Shown: positions 40,543 to 50,032 of the stretch, one piece after another | Position numbering within the stretch: the stretch's first letter is position 1 | How the letters are laid out: each line of letters begins with the position of its first letter | Assembly (NCBI RefSeq): GCF_936933875.1 | Contig: NZ_CAKZIK010000070.1 | Coordinates: 1-64,000 of the forward strand | Origin: an uncultured Chryseobacterium sp. | Lineage (GTDB): Bacteria; Bacteroidota; Bacteroidia; Flavobacteriales; Weeksellaceae | Length of the DNA: 64,000 nt | Direction of reading: 5' to 3' | Notes under the pieces: generated by a model | The model's database searches: none | What the model saw: the letters and a program-made list of their open reading frames with translations, nothing else | What the model was told of the DNA's origin: nothing | Program-made: the position numbers and the translations under genes

Positions 40543-43332
40543 TTACGCAGTTACCGGTCTTTTTGCAGGTGCATCATCAAGGTCGAAAACTTTGTTGATG
40601 ATGGCGTTTTGGTTTCGCTCAAACATTTTGTGACTTCCTGGAGCCGGAGAACCACTTGGAACCGGTGCGATTACCTGAATTCCCGTGTCTCTGAAATTTC
40701 TTAAAATATAGCTCCAAGCTCCCATATTTTCAGGTTCTTCCTGAACCCAAAGCAATGATTTTCTGTTGGAATATTTCGCGAAAATCTCTTCGATTTTATC
40801 TTGTTGAATAGGATAAATTTGCTCGAATCTTACCAAAGCAACATTTTCCATATTCAGTTCTTCTTTTTTCGCTAATAATTCGTAGTAAATTTTCCCCGAA
40901 CAAAGAATTAGTTTTTCAACTTTAGCAGCATCTGCAGTCGCATCATCAATAATTGGCTGGAATGTTCCGTTTGCAAAATCTTCAAGCGGAGAAACCACTT
41001 TTGGATGTCTCAACAAAGATTTAGGCGACATCACTACCAAAGGTTTTCTAAAGTTCCACTTCAACTGTCTTCTCAACAAGTGGAAGTAGTTTGCAGGCGT
41101 AGTTACGTTCGCAACAACCATATTTTCGTTCGCACAAAGCGTTAAGAATCTTTCCAATCTTGCTGAAGAGTGTTCTGCACCCTGTCCTTCAAAACCATGA
41201 GGAAGAAGCATCACCAATCCGTTCTGGATTTTCCATTTTTCTTCAGCGGCAACCAAATATTGGTCAACAATAATCTGTGCTCCGTTCACAAAATCTCCAA
41301 ATTGCGCTTCCCAAATCGTCAAAGTATTTGGTGAAGCCATCGCATATCCGTAATCAAAACCGAGAACGCCATATTCCGAAAGATGCGAATTAAACACATC
41401 AAAACGGCTGTCTGAAATATGTCTTAAAGGAATGTATTCTTCCTCTGTATCTTCCGTTTTCACGACTGCATGACGGTGAGAAAACGTACCTCTTTCCACA
41501 TCTTCCCCCGAAATTCGGACATTGCTTCCTTCTGTAAGCAGTGTGGCGTAAGCCAACCATTCTCCTAAAGCCCAATCAAGCGAGTTGGCTTCGATTTGCT
41601 TTAAGCGGGTTTCGAAAAGTCTTGTAATTTTATTGATGAATTTTTTGTCTCCTGGTAAAGTTGACATTTTCACCGCTAGTTTCTTTAGCTCATCGATGTT
41701 AAATCCTGTATTTACAGGGATTTCAACGGCACCTTTTGCACAGATCGGATAATTTTTCCAATCATCTGCCATGAAAATATCCATGGTGTTTTTTTCGATT
41801 TCCTTGGAAGCATCGTAATCTGCATCAAGAAGCGTTTTGAATTCGGTTTCCATTTTCTTTAAAACCTCATCAGAAACAACTCCTTCCTTGATCAATTCAT
41901 TTTTATAAATTTCTCTTGGATTTGGGTGTTTTGAAATGACTTTATATAAATTTGGCTGAGTAAATCTTGGTTCGTCGCCTTCGTTGTGACCGTATTTTCT
42001 GTAGCCCAACAAATCAATATACACATCTTTCCCAAACTGTGCACGGAAATCCGCCGCAAATCTAATCGCGTGAACTACCGCTTCCACATCGTCTGCATTA
42101 ACGTGCATTACAGGAGATTCCGTCACTTTCGCAATGTCTGTACAGTAAACCGAAGAACGGGCATCCAAATAATTCGTAGTAAATGAAACCTGGTTGTTCA
42201 CCACGATATGAACTGTTCCGCCAGTTTTATATCCGTCCAAAGTCATCATCTGTGCAACTTCGTACACAATTCCCTGCCCTGCAATCGCACCGTCTCCGTG
42301 GATAACGATTGGCAAAACTTTTTTATAGTCTTTGTATTTGTTATCTACTTTCGCGCGGCAAATCCCTTCCACCAAAGCTGCAACCGTTTCAAGATGTGAT
42401 GGGTTTGGTGTTAAATTAATCGCTACTTCTTCTCCAGAAGCTGTTTTAACAATTTTAGAAGAACCTAAGTGATATTTTACGTCTCCGGAGAATACATCTT
42501 CCTCAAATTCTTTTCCTTCAAATTCAGAAAAAATTTGCTTGTAAGATTTCCCGAAAATATTGGTCAAAACATTTAATCTTCCACGGTGAGCCATACCCAA
42601 AACTACTTCATCAACGCCGTGTTGTGAAGAACGGGTAATCAATTGGTCCAAAGCAGGAATTAATGATTCACCACCTTCCAATGAAAATCTTTTCTGTCCA
42701 ACGAATTTGGTGTGAAGATAATTTTCGAAAGCAACAGCCTGATTCAGCTTCAGCAAAATTTCAGTTTTTTCATCTGAAGAAAGCTGCGGATGGTTTTCGT
42801 TAACATGAAGCCACTCTCTGATGAATTTTTTCTCGTCCACATTATTGATGTGCATATATTCCACACCAATAGAATCGCAGTAAATGTTCTGAAGATGGGC
42901 AATAATTTCCTGTAAAGTTGCTGCAGCAGGCATTCCTGTTTCTGTAGCAGAATTGAATTTTTTGCCTAAATCTTCTTTTGAAAGACCAAAATTTTCAATA
43001 TCCAAAGTCGGCTCATAATGTCTTCTCTCACGAACCGGATTGGTTTTTGTAAACAAATGTCCGCGCTGTCTGTAGGCTTCGATAAGGTTTACGACTTTAA
43101 ATTCTTTCAGAATATCATCCGGAACTGCTCCCGAACTAACGGCCTGAGAAATTTGTGCAGGAGCGGAAACTGCATACGCTTCATCTTCCGCATAATTTTC
43201 CAATGCAAAATCGAATCCCTGGAAAAAAGCCTTCCACGAAGGTTCCAAAGAATCCGGATATTTAAGGTATTGTTGGTATAAATCCTCGATTAACTGAGAA
43301 TGTGCTGCGTTTAGGAATGAAAATTTGTCCAT
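40543..43332 (-). CDS. sucA: 2-oxoglutarate dehydrogenase E1 component
   Basis: Thiamine-pyrophosphate-dependent decarboxylase of the TCA cycle, 929 residues. The N-terminus (FSFLNAAHSQLIEDLYQQY) and EAYRQRGHL are typical of E1o. The TPP site is visible in HGDGAIAGQGIVYE and IVVNNQVSFTT, with VLGMAHRGRLNVL upstream. The C-terminal half carries the transketolase-like pyrimidine-binding domain (QFGDFVNGAQIIVDQYL, LPHGFEGQGAEHSSARLERF). A TAAATTTG promoter element lies about 40 bases upstream. It is the first gene of the sucA-unknown-sucB operon. Confidence 0.96.
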   Translation of the reverse strand: MDKFSFLNAAHSQLIEDLYQQYLKYPDSLEPSWKAFFQGFDFALENYAEDEAYAVSAPAQISQAVSSGAVPDDILKEFKVVNLIEAYRQRGHLFTKTNPVRERRHYEPTLDIENFGLSKEDLGKKFNSATETGMPAAATLQEIIAHLQNIYCDSIGVEYMHINNVDEKKFIREWLHVNENHPQLSSDEKTEILLKLNQAVAFENYLHTKFVGQKRFSLEGGESLIPALDQLITRSSQHGVDEVVLGMAHRGRLNVLTNIFGKSYKQIFSEFEGKEFEEDVFSGDVKYHLGSSKIVKTASGEEVAINLTPNPSHLETVAALVEGICRAKVDNKYKDYKKVLPIVIHGDGAIAGQGIVYEVAQMMTLDGYKTGGTVHIVVNNQVSFTTNYLDARSSVYCTDIAKVTESPVMHVNADDVEAVVHAIRFAADFRAQFGKDVYIDLLGYRKYGHNEGDEPRFTQPNLYKVISKHPNPREIYKNELIKEGVVSDEVLKKMETEFKTLLDADYDASKEIEKNTMDIFMADDWKNYPICAKGAVEIPVNTGFNIDELKKLAVKMSTLPGDKKFINKITRLFETRLKQIEANSLDWALGEWLAYATLLTEGSNVRISGEDVERGTFSHRHAVVKTEDTEEEYIPLRHISDSRFDVFNSHLSEYGVLGFDYGYAMASPNTLTIWEAQFGDFVNGAQIIVDQYLVAAEEKWKIQNGLVMLLPHGFEGQGAEHSSARLERFLTLCANENMVVANVTTPANYFHLLRRQLKWNFRKPLVVMSPKSLLRHPKVVSPLEDFANGTFQPIIDDATADAAKVEKLILCSGKIYYELLAKKEELNMENVALVRFEQIYPIQQDKIEEIFAKYSNRKSLLWVQEEPENMGAWSYILRNFRDTGIQVIAPVPSGSPAPGSHKMFERNQNAIINKVFDLDDAPAKRPVTA

Positions 43333-43370
43333 TATTTACAGTTGTCTTTTCTATGCAAAATGTTAAACCA

Positions 43371-43378
43371 CAAATTTA
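43371..43378 (-). promoter_or_regulatory. Putative -7 promoter element for sucA
   Basis: On the minus strand TAAATTTG fits TAnnTTTG, about 38 bases before the ATG. No TTTG at -33. The rest of the 226-base gap to the next gene (43379-43558) is AT-rich with nothing else recognised. Confidence 0.5.
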
Positions 43379-43558
43379 CTAAAAAAAAGCGAACCCTTAA
43401 AGCATAAAAACCCTTAAATATTAGTTAAAACAAAAGATATCAATTGCATTTTTTTAGAAGGCTTGTAATAGACGTAAACTATAAAAAATTTTCCTGAATA
43501 TCTTTTTTATCAATCGAAATGATAAAATTTTTGGTATAGAATTAATTTGAAAATCAAA

Positions 43559-44599
43559 CTATTTAAACACCGGCAACGCAATCTTCATCGCCACATCGCT
43601 TCCTTCCGTTGGCACTTCAATAAAAGTTTGCTGAAGCTGTCCGTTTCGCATGGTGTCTTTTTTCGCTTTGTTCAACAGCTGCTGAATCGCACGAACTCTA
43701 CCCGCGTAATTTCCTTTATAGTACATCACGTAGGTCTGCGAAGGATTTACCGTTCGGAAACTGAAATTATTATCAGAAATGCCTACTCTTTTCGACAAAG
43801 GAATACCGTAGAAATATGAAACTTCTTTGTCTTTGTAATTGTTAGCGTCGGTTAAGAGCACAGGTAAGCCGAATTCGTCATCACGTTTTTGCAAGTCTGT
43901 TGTGATGTAATTGTACACTTTATTGTGGTTCAGAACGATGTTTTTGAATAATGCATCTTTCTTGTTCGAAGTACTTACATTTACGCCAAGAATAAGGGAA
44001 CCTTCATCTTTTTCAACCATCAGACTGTCGTATTTTATCGCCGCCATTTGCTTGTCTTTGTCCACTTTATTACTCAATAAATTGATTAGATTTTTCATGC
44101 TTTTGTCGAGATTTTCAACAAAATCAGATTCTGTCCAAAGATTTACAGAACGTTTCAGCAAAGGAACTCTGGGTGTACTTACAGTCCAAATCAGTTTGGT
44201 TTGATTAGCGGATAGTGGTTTAAATTTAATGTTGATTAAATACGGATTGGCCTGACTTTTCTCGAACAACTGATATTTCAGCGTGCTGTTTGGATTTTCG
44301 TAACGGATGAACATTTCACCGCTTTTTTCGCTTCCATCTTCCTGAAAAGACATCGCTGCTCCTTTTCCTTCGTAAGGCGAGTAAAAATCAGTGGTAATCT
44401 TTTTGGATTTTACAAAATAATTGTTCCAGCGGGTAAAATTCTGAAGGTTGTTGAACTGCGGAAACACTTTTTCCACAGGATAATTGATGGTTTTTTCCAC
44501 CCTGAAAGATTTACTTTCTTCCACAAAAAAATACATCGCAACCGCGTAAATTCCTAATAACAAAAGAATTCCGAGCAAAGTGAATTTCATCCAACGCAT
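43559..44599 (-). CDS. Membrane-anchored SRPBCC-GyrI-like fusion protein
   Basis: A 346-residue protein. One N-terminal membrane helix (FTLLGILLLLGIYAVAMYFF) is followed by a SRPBCC/START-like lipid- or ligand-binding domain (about 30-185; TINYPVEKVFPQFNNLQNF, RWNNYFVKSKK). The C-terminal region (about 230-345; FGLPVLLTDANNYKDKEVSYFYG, TYVMYYKGNYAGRVRAIQQLL) resembles the effector-binding GyrI/AraC-type domain. Both domains bind small molecules in other proteins, so it may sense or carry an amphipathic ligand on the periplasmic or cytoplasmic face. No enzymatic motif is seen. The start at 44599 (MRWMKF) is preferred over 44644, which lies within the terminator of the glycogen operon. Confidence 0.75.
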   Translation of the reverse strand: MRWMKFTLLGILLLLGIYAVAMYFFVEESKSFRVEKTINYPVEKVFPQFNNLQNFTRWNNYFVKSKKITTDFYSPYEGKGAAMSFQEDGSEKSGEMFIRYENPNSTLKYQLFEKSQANPYLINIKFKPLSANQTKLIWTVSTPRVPLLKRSVNLWTESDFVENLDKSMKNLINLLSNKVDKDKQMAAIKYDSLMVEKDEGSLILGVNVSTSNKKDALFKNIVLNHNKVYNYITTDLQKRDDEFGLPVLLTDANNYKDKEVSYFYGIPLSKRVGISDNNFSFRTVNPSQTYVMYYKGNYAGRVRAIQQLLNKAKKDTMRNGQLQQTFIEVPTEGSDVAMKIALPVFK

Positions 44600-44610
44600 T
44601 CGGCAAAAAT

Positions 44611-44645
44611 AAAAAAAATGAGTGACCTTAAAAAGACCACTCAAA
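44611..44645 (-). terminator. Second terminator hairpin downstream of glgC
   Basis: TGAGTG...CACTCA stem with a loop and a T8 run on the minus strand. It follows the longer hairpin at 44681 and closes the glycogen operon. Confidence 0.75.
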
Positions 44646-44680
44646 ATTATTTTTAAATAAAATTTTCTTTAAAATTTTAA

Positions 44681-44712
44681 ACTTTGTCAAAGATTTTGAA
44701 CTTTGACAAAGT
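44681..44712. repeat. Perfect 12-bp inverted repeat after glgC
   Basis: ACTTTGTCAAAG, an 8-base loop (ATTTTGAA), and CTTTGACAAAGT. It begins 11 bases after the glgC stop and may act as a terminator, an mRNA 3' stabiliser or a dispersed palindromic repeat. Confidence 0.75.
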
Positions 44713-44722
44713 GGCAGGACAA

Positions 44723-45991
44723 TTAAGGAATTTGCGTTCCTTCTTTAATCACCGCACCTTTCTTCACCACCACAATTCCGTCTTTAATAGAATGCGTGTC
44801 GAAATCAGCATCGGGAAGATATTTTCCACCTATAATTCTCACATTATCACCGATGTAGCAGTTTTTATCCAAAATTGCTTTTTCGATGTAGCAATATTTG
44901 CCGATACCCAAGTTTGGCGTTCTGGAATTGTCGTTGGCAACAATTTCTTTGGTATCCTGATAATAATCTGCACCCATCATATAGGTATTCATCAATGTAC
45001 TTCCCCTGTCAATACGGCTTCTGTTTCCTACTATTGAATTTTCAATTTTATCGGCCATTACAATACATCCGTCTCCAAAAATGGCTTTACTAACATAAGA
45101 ACCTAAAATTTTGGATGGAGGCAGCATTCTCGCTCTTGTGTAAATTGGTGAAGTGCTGAACAAATTGAATTTCGGGAAATCCGTTGTTAAATCAATATTC
45201 GCGTCAAAGAAAGAATCGATGGTTCCAATGTCTGTCCAATAACCGTCGTACTGGAAGCTCAATGTTTTATACGTACCAATTCCGTTTGGAATGAGCTCTC
45301 CACCAAAATCGTCTCCCGGATCTTCATCGAACATTTTTTTCAAAACATTTTTACTAAAAACATAGATTCCCATCGAAGCCAGATATTCTTTTCCTTCGGA
45401 TTTGCTTTTTTCGGAAACTTCAGATTTCCAGTCCCCCAATAATTCTACGGAAGGTTTTTCGATAAACGAAGTGATATTTCCTTCGTCATCAGACTTCAAA
45501 ATACCAAAACCGGGCGCATCTTTCGAGTTTACCGGAATGGTTGCAATGGTAATATCTCCGTCATTTTCGCAGTGGAAATCTATCATTTCACGAAAATCCA
45601 TTTGGTACAACTGGTCTCCGGAAAGAATCAAAATATAATCGTAATCATATTTATCCAAATGCTTCATAGATTGTCTTACCGCATCTGCAGTTCCTTGATA
45701 CCACTGGTCGTTTTCAACATTTTGTTCTGCGGCCAAAATATCAACAAAACCTTTGCTGAAAATATCGAAATGGTAAGAATTTTTGATGTGCGAATTCAAA
45801 GAAGCCGAATTAAACTGTGTTAACACCAAAATCTTGTTGTAGCCCGAATTCAGACAGTTGGAAATTGGGATATCCACCAACCTGTATTTTCCGGCAATAG
45901 GAACCGCAGGTTTTGAACGGGAATATGTAAGAGGGAAAAGTCTCGTTCCTCGACCTCCTCCAAGTACGATTGAAATTACATTCGCTTTCAT
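44723..45991 (-). CDS. glgC: Glucose-1-phosphate adenylyltransferase
   Basis: Makes ADP-glucose, the donor for glycogen synthesis; usually the regulated step. The nucleotidyltransferase motif is ISIVLGGGRGTRLFPLTYSRSKPAVPI, followed by KYRLVDIPISNCLNSG. ILSGDQLYQMDF and EKPSVELLGDW are conserved catalytic-region blocks. The C-terminal part is a left-handed beta-helix (repeats such as IVGNRSRIDRGSTLMNT and NCYIGDNVRI). Start at 45991 (MKANVISIV) matches homologues; an ATG at 46006 (MPHKN) is possible. It is the last gene of the glgB-glgA-glgC operon. Confidence 0.94.
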   Translation of the reverse strand: MKANVISIVLGGGRGTRLFPLTYSRSKPAVPIAGKYRLVDIPISNCLNSGYNKILVLTQFNSASLNSHIKNSYHFDIFSKGFVDILAAEQNVENDQWYQGTADAVRQSMKHLDKYDYDYILILSGDQLYQMDFREMIDFHCENDGDITIATIPVNSKDAPGFGILKSDDEGNITSFIEKPSVELLGDWKSEVSEKSKSEGKEYLASMGIYVFSKNVLKKMFDEDPGDDFGGELIPNGIGTYKTLSFQYDGYWTDIGTIDSFFDANIDLTTDFPKFNLFSTSPIYTRARMLPPSKILGSYVSKAIFGDGCIVMADKIENSIVGNRSRIDRGSTLMNTYMMGADYYQDTKEIVANDNSRTPNLGIGKYCYIEKAILDKNCYIGDNVRIIGGKYLPDADFDTHSIKDGIVVVKKGAVIKEGTQIP

Positions 45992-46036
45992 ATTTTTATG
46001 TGGCATTTTGTGAAAATTTTAGTTGAATTCGTGTTT

Positions 46037-47443
46037 TTATCTGTTGTATAAATTTACGTAATTTTCTGCAGATTTCTCCCAAGAAAAATCATAATTCATA
46101 TTCGAATTGACGAGATTTTTCATCAAATCCTTATCATGATAAATATGTAAAGCCCTGTGCATTGCATGAACCGCGTCGTCAGAACCTGCACCAGTGAAAT
46201 TAAGGCCGCTTCCTCCGGTTGAAATATCTTCTACAGTATCCCTTAATCCTCCTGTATATCGCACAATAGGAACTGTTCCGTAACGCATGGCGTACATTTG
46301 GTTCAAACCGCAAGGTTCTACACGTGAAGGCATCAATAGAAAGTCTGCAGAAGCATAAATTTTATGCGATAACGCTTCTTTGTAACCTAAATCCAACGCG
46401 AAATTGCTGAAAACATAATCCATTTCTTTCAAACGGTGTTCAACATAAGTATCACCGGAACCCAGCACGATTACATTGAGTGCGCCGTGTGTTTGCTGAA
46501 TACTTTTCTGAATAATTTCCGGAAGCAAATCTGCTCCTTTTTCTCCTGCAAATCTTCCGATAAAGCCAAATAAAGGCAAATCCGGGTTCAAACCATAATC
46601 TTCGCAGAGTTCTTTTTTATTTTTTTTCTTGCCTGCAATTGCGCCTTTTTTGTCGTAGTTGTAGGTTATCATTCCATCTGTTTTGGGATCCCAAACTTCG
46701 GTATCAATTCCGTTGATAATTCCGAAAGCTTTTGCGTGTTCCTGCTGAACCAAAACTTCCAATCCACGGAAACTTTGGAACAATTCTTCCAAATATCCCC
46801 CCGAAACTGCATTGAAAGCATGACAGCATTTCAGCATTGCAGCCAAAGGATTAATGCGTCCTTCCCAATCTAACAAGCCCCATTTCCAGCCATCAAACCA
46901 AGGCATATAATTCGCCATTTCCCAACTCATCGCACCTTGATATTCGCCGTTATGAATGGTTCCAATGGTTTTCACGCCTTTTAAAAATTGAAAATCAGGA
47001 CAGTTTTCTATCATAAACGGAACTAAACCTGTGTGATAATCATGACAGTGTAAAATATCCGGACGAATTTGCATTGCACTTAACCAATGTAAAACTCCAT
47101 GTTGAAAAGCCAAAAACTGCTGACTCTCATCCCAATATCCATAAGGATTATCACGGTCCAAAAGTCCCGGAATTTTCACCAGATACAGTTCAAAACCCAA
47201 AGCATTTGAACGTTCCTTCATCACCTGAACCTGAAACATGTGATGACTTTGGTGAATCAACCCATCAAAAACAATTTCGAAATCGTGGTCGTAAACAAAA
47301 GGACGGTTGTACCAAGGCATAACAACTTTGGCATCCATTCCCTCAATTTTATTCTGGTATTTTGGTAACGCTCCTACAACATCGGCCAAACCGCCAACTT
47401 TAGCGACTGGATAACACTCCATGCTCAAATGAAAAACTTTCAT
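46037..47443 (-). CDS. glgA: Glycogen synthase
   Basis: GT5 ADP-glucose-dependent glycogen synthase, 468 residues. The N-terminal ADP-glucose site is MKVFHLSMECYPVAKVGGLADVVGALP. IGTIHNGEYQG and the C-terminal GSGDTYVEHR, DFLLMPSRVEPCGLNQMYAMRYGTVPIV and TGGLRDTV are the GT5 family blocks. I start it at 47443; an upstream ATG at 47473 would overlap glgB by 20 bases and adds a basic N-terminus. It sits directly behind glgB and before glgC. Confidence 0.93.
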   Translation of the reverse strand: MKVFHLSMECYPVAKVGGLADVVGALPKYQNKIEGMDAKVVMPWYNRPFVYDHDFEIVFDGLIHQSHHMFQVQVMKERSNALGFELYLVKIPGLLDRDNPYGYWDESQQFLAFQHGVLHWLSAMQIRPDILHCHDYHTGLVPFMIENCPDFQFLKGVKTIGTIHNGEYQGAMSWEMANYMPWFDGWKWGLLDWEGRINPLAAMLKCCHAFNAVSGGYLEELFQSFRGLEVLVQQEHAKAFGIINGIDTEVWDPKTDGMITYNYDKKGAIAGKKKNKKELCEDYGLNPDLPLFGFIGRFAGEKGADLLPEIIQKSIQQTHGALNVIVLGSGDTYVEHRLKEMDYVFSNFALDLGYKEALSHKIYASADFLLMPSRVEPCGLNQMYAMRYGTVPIVRYTGGLRDTVEDISTGGSGLNFTGAGSDDAVHAMHRALHIYHDKDLMKNLVNSNMNYDFSWEKSAENYVNLYNR

Positions 47444-47453
47444 AGGAATTGGT

Positions 47454-49814
47454 TTAGATTTCTTTTTTGGCATCGTATGCCGCTTTTTTTAGTTTTGAAA
47501 CTTTTGGTTCTGCTTCTGCTTTTCTGGTCACTTTTGCATTGGCAGGTTTTGTTCTTGTAGCAGGTTTTGTTTCCTTCGAAAGTGCTTTAGAATCAATTTT
47601 TGCTTCTGCTTTTGTTCCACTCACTACTTCTGCAGAAATAATACTTTCTGTCGCTTCCGTTTTTGATTTCACGACTTTCTTTGTCGTCATTGCAGTTTTC
47701 TTAGGAGCAGCAACCTTTTTGGAAGCCACCGATTTTGCGGTCACTTTGGATTCTTTATTAGGTGATGTAACTGCACTTGCAGAAACAATTGGCTCTTTTT
47801 TAGCAGTAGCCGATTTTTTAGCGGGAGTTTTCTTCCCGGTAGCTTTCAGATGAATTTCTCCGTCTAAAGTTGCTTCGGTTTTCGAAGATTTTTTAGGCTT
47901 TGTTTTTTTTGTTTTTTTTTGCTTCAAAACAACACCAGCAAGAGGTGGAAGTCTTAATACAACCGCATTTGGACGGTACATCCATTCATCATCTTCTTCA
48001 TCAACAATTTCTGCCATTACGCCACTTCCGCCATATTTTTTATCATCTGAATTCAGGATAACTTCCCAACTCGTTCCTTCATCAACGCCAATTTTATAAT
48101 CGAAAACTCTTGGCGTTAAATTCAAAACCGTCATGGTGACATCATCTTCGGTTTTTCCTTTTCTTAAATAAATATAGATGGAATTATTGCTGTCGTTGGC
48201 TTCAACCCAATCAAAACCATAATGATTAAACTGATTTTCGTACAATGAAGTTTCAGATTTATACAAATGAAGCAAATCTTTTACATAATCCTGAAGGCCT
48301 TTGTGAACGGGATATTCAAGCAAATGCCAATCTAAACTGCGGCTAAAATTCCATTCGTTGGTTTGCCCGAATTCACAACCCATAAACAGTAATTTCGCAC
48401 CGGGATGCGTAAACATATACGTGTACAAAGCACGAAGATTGGCAAATTTTTGCCATTCGTCTCCAACCATTTTATAGATTAAACTCGCTTTTCCGTGCAC
48501 CACTTCGTCGTGAGACAAAGGCATCATATAATTCTCATTATACATATACATCGATGCAAAAGTGAGTTTATTATGATGATACTTTCTATTGATAGGGTCT
48601 TCTTTAAAATATTTCAGCGTATCATGCATCCAACCCATCATCCATTTCATTCCGAAGCCAATTCCGCCATCGTGAACAGGTTTTGTGAGCAGTGGAAAAT
48701 CTGAACTTTCCTCCGCAATCGTCATTGTATCGGGATATTCTTTATAAACCGCGGTATTGAATTCCTGCAAGAATTTTTTTGCTTCAAGGTTGACGTTTCC
48801 ACCGAAAATATTAGGTTCCCATTCTCCTTCATTTCTGGAATAATCAAGATGAAGCATAGAAGTCACCGCATCCACACGAAGTCCGTCTGCATGATATCTG
48901 TCTAGCCAAAATAGCGCGTTTGAAATCAGAAAAGATTTAACCTCCGGTCTTCCGTAATTAAAAATATGGGATTTCCAGTCGGGATGAAAGCCTTTTCTCG
49001 GGTCTTCATGCTCGTAAAGATAAGTTCCGTCGAAAAAGTGCAAACCGTTGGCGTCGCCCGGAAAATGGGACGGAACCCAATCGAGAATTACACCGATATC
49101 ATTTTTGTGAAGTTCATTAATTAAAAACATTAAATCCTGCGGAGAACCAAAACGCGATGTTGCCGCAAAAAATCCGGTCACCTGATATCCCCAACTTGGA
49201 TCATAAGGATATTCCATCACCGGCATAAATTCCACATGCGTGAAACCCATTTCCTTAATGTAAGGAACTAATCTTTCGGCAATTTCTTTATAGTTGAAGA
49301 ACTTTTCGGGATCGTCTGTTCCGCGCATCCACGAACCCAAGTGCATTTCGTAAACCGAAAGCGGCGCTTCGAGATTATTTTTTTTCCATCTTTCTTGCAT
49401 CCAACTTTCATCATTCCATTCAAACCAAGTAGTAGAAACGAGTGATGAAGCCTGAACATTCTGTTCCCAACTTAAAGCAAAAGGGTCGCTTTTCTCCAAT
49501 AAAACACCTTTTTCAGTTCGGATGCCGTATTTATAAAGAGTTCCCCAAGTTAAACCTGCAATAAATCCTTCCCAAATTCCTGAACCATCCCATCTTGGAT
49601 ACAATTTGTGCGAATAAGAATGCCATCCGTTAAAATTTCCGATAACAGAAACTTCTTTTGCGTGTGGCGCCCAGACTGAAAAATAAACTCCGTTCGTTCC
49701 GTTATTTTCAACAGAATGCGAACCGAATTTATCGTAAAGACGAAAATGTTTCCCCTCTTTAAAGAGATAAATATCGTGTTCGGTAAAAAGTGAAAAAGGC
49801 TGAACTGAGCTCAT
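47454..49814 (-). CDS. glgB: 1,4-alpha-glucan branching enzyme with histone-like C-terminal tail
   Basis: GH13 branching enzyme that makes the alpha-1,6 branches of glycogen. The N-terminal CBM48 (FSVWAPHAKEVSVIGNFNGWH) is followed by the catalytic barrel. The nucleophile Asp is in YHADGLRVDAVTSM, the acid Glu in TMTIAEESSDFP and the third Asp near MPLSHDEVVHG. The core of about 630 residues is normal. A tail of about 156 residues follows, rich in Lys, Ala, Thr and Ser, with (A/T)KK and PAKK motifs like histone H1 and its bacterial mimics. The tail is encoded in frame with no stop, so it is part of the protein. It is the first gene of the glycogen operon. Confidence 0.94.
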   Translation of the reverse strand: MSSVQPFSLFTEHDIYLFKEGKHFRLYDKFGSHSVENNGTNGVYFSVWAPHAKEVSVIGNFNGWHSYSHKLYPRWDGSGIWEGFIAGLTWGTLYKYGIRTEKGVLLEKSDPFALSWEQNVQASSLVSTTWFEWNDESWMQERWKKNNLEAPLSVYEMHLGSWMRGTDDPEKFFNYKEIAERLVPYIKEMGFTHVEFMPVMEYPYDPSWGYQVTGFFAATSRFGSPQDLMFLINELHKNDIGVILDWVPSHFPGDANGLHFFDGTYLYEHEDPRKGFHPDWKSHIFNYGRPEVKSFLISNALFWLDRYHADGLRVDAVTSMLHLDYSRNEGEWEPNIFGGNVNLEAKKFLQEFNTAVYKEYPDTMTIAEESSDFPLLTKPVHDGGIGFGMKWMMGWMHDTLKYFKEDPINRKYHHNKLTFASMYMYNENYMMPLSHDEVVHGKASLIYKMVGDEWQKFANLRALYTYMFTHPGAKLLFMGCEFGQTNEWNFSRSLDWHLLEYPVHKGLQDYVKDLLHLYKSETSLYENQFNHYGFDWVEANDSNNSIYIYLRKGKTEDDVTMTVLNLTPRVFDYKIGVDEGTSWEVILNSDDKKYGGSGVMAEIVDEEDDEWMYRPNAVVLRLPPLAGVVLKQKKTKKTKPKKSSKTEATLDGEIHLKATGKKTPAKKSATAKKEPIVSASAVTSPNKESKVTAKSVASKKVAAPKKTAMTTKKVVKSKTEATESIISAEVVSGTKAEAKIDSKALSKETKPATRTKPANAKVTRKAEAEPKVSKLKKAAYDAKKEI

Positions 49815-50032
49815 AATTTGTGATTTATTTTTTTAATGTTTTCAGCATACTAATTTACAAATTATCAGTTTATTTTATCATTTTAAGACAATAAAATTTC
49901 ATCATAACCCTAAAAAAAGTATTCCTTTCGTAAATCTATTAAATTTTCGGATGTTAACCTTAATTCATCTAAATAATTTTAGCCTGAGGAAAATATTTTC
50001 TAAATTTATCTTTTAAAACTGTTCAAAAGCTG
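49815..50032. other. 218-base divergent intergenic region between glgB and the CBM-esterase gene
   Basis: AT-rich control region shared by two divergent genes. On the plus strand TAAATTTA (50001-50008) is one base off TAnnTTTG, with TTTA exactly 19 bases upstream, giving a plausible promoter for the 50033 gene. No clear match is seen for glgB. No gene is present. Confidence 0.5.
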
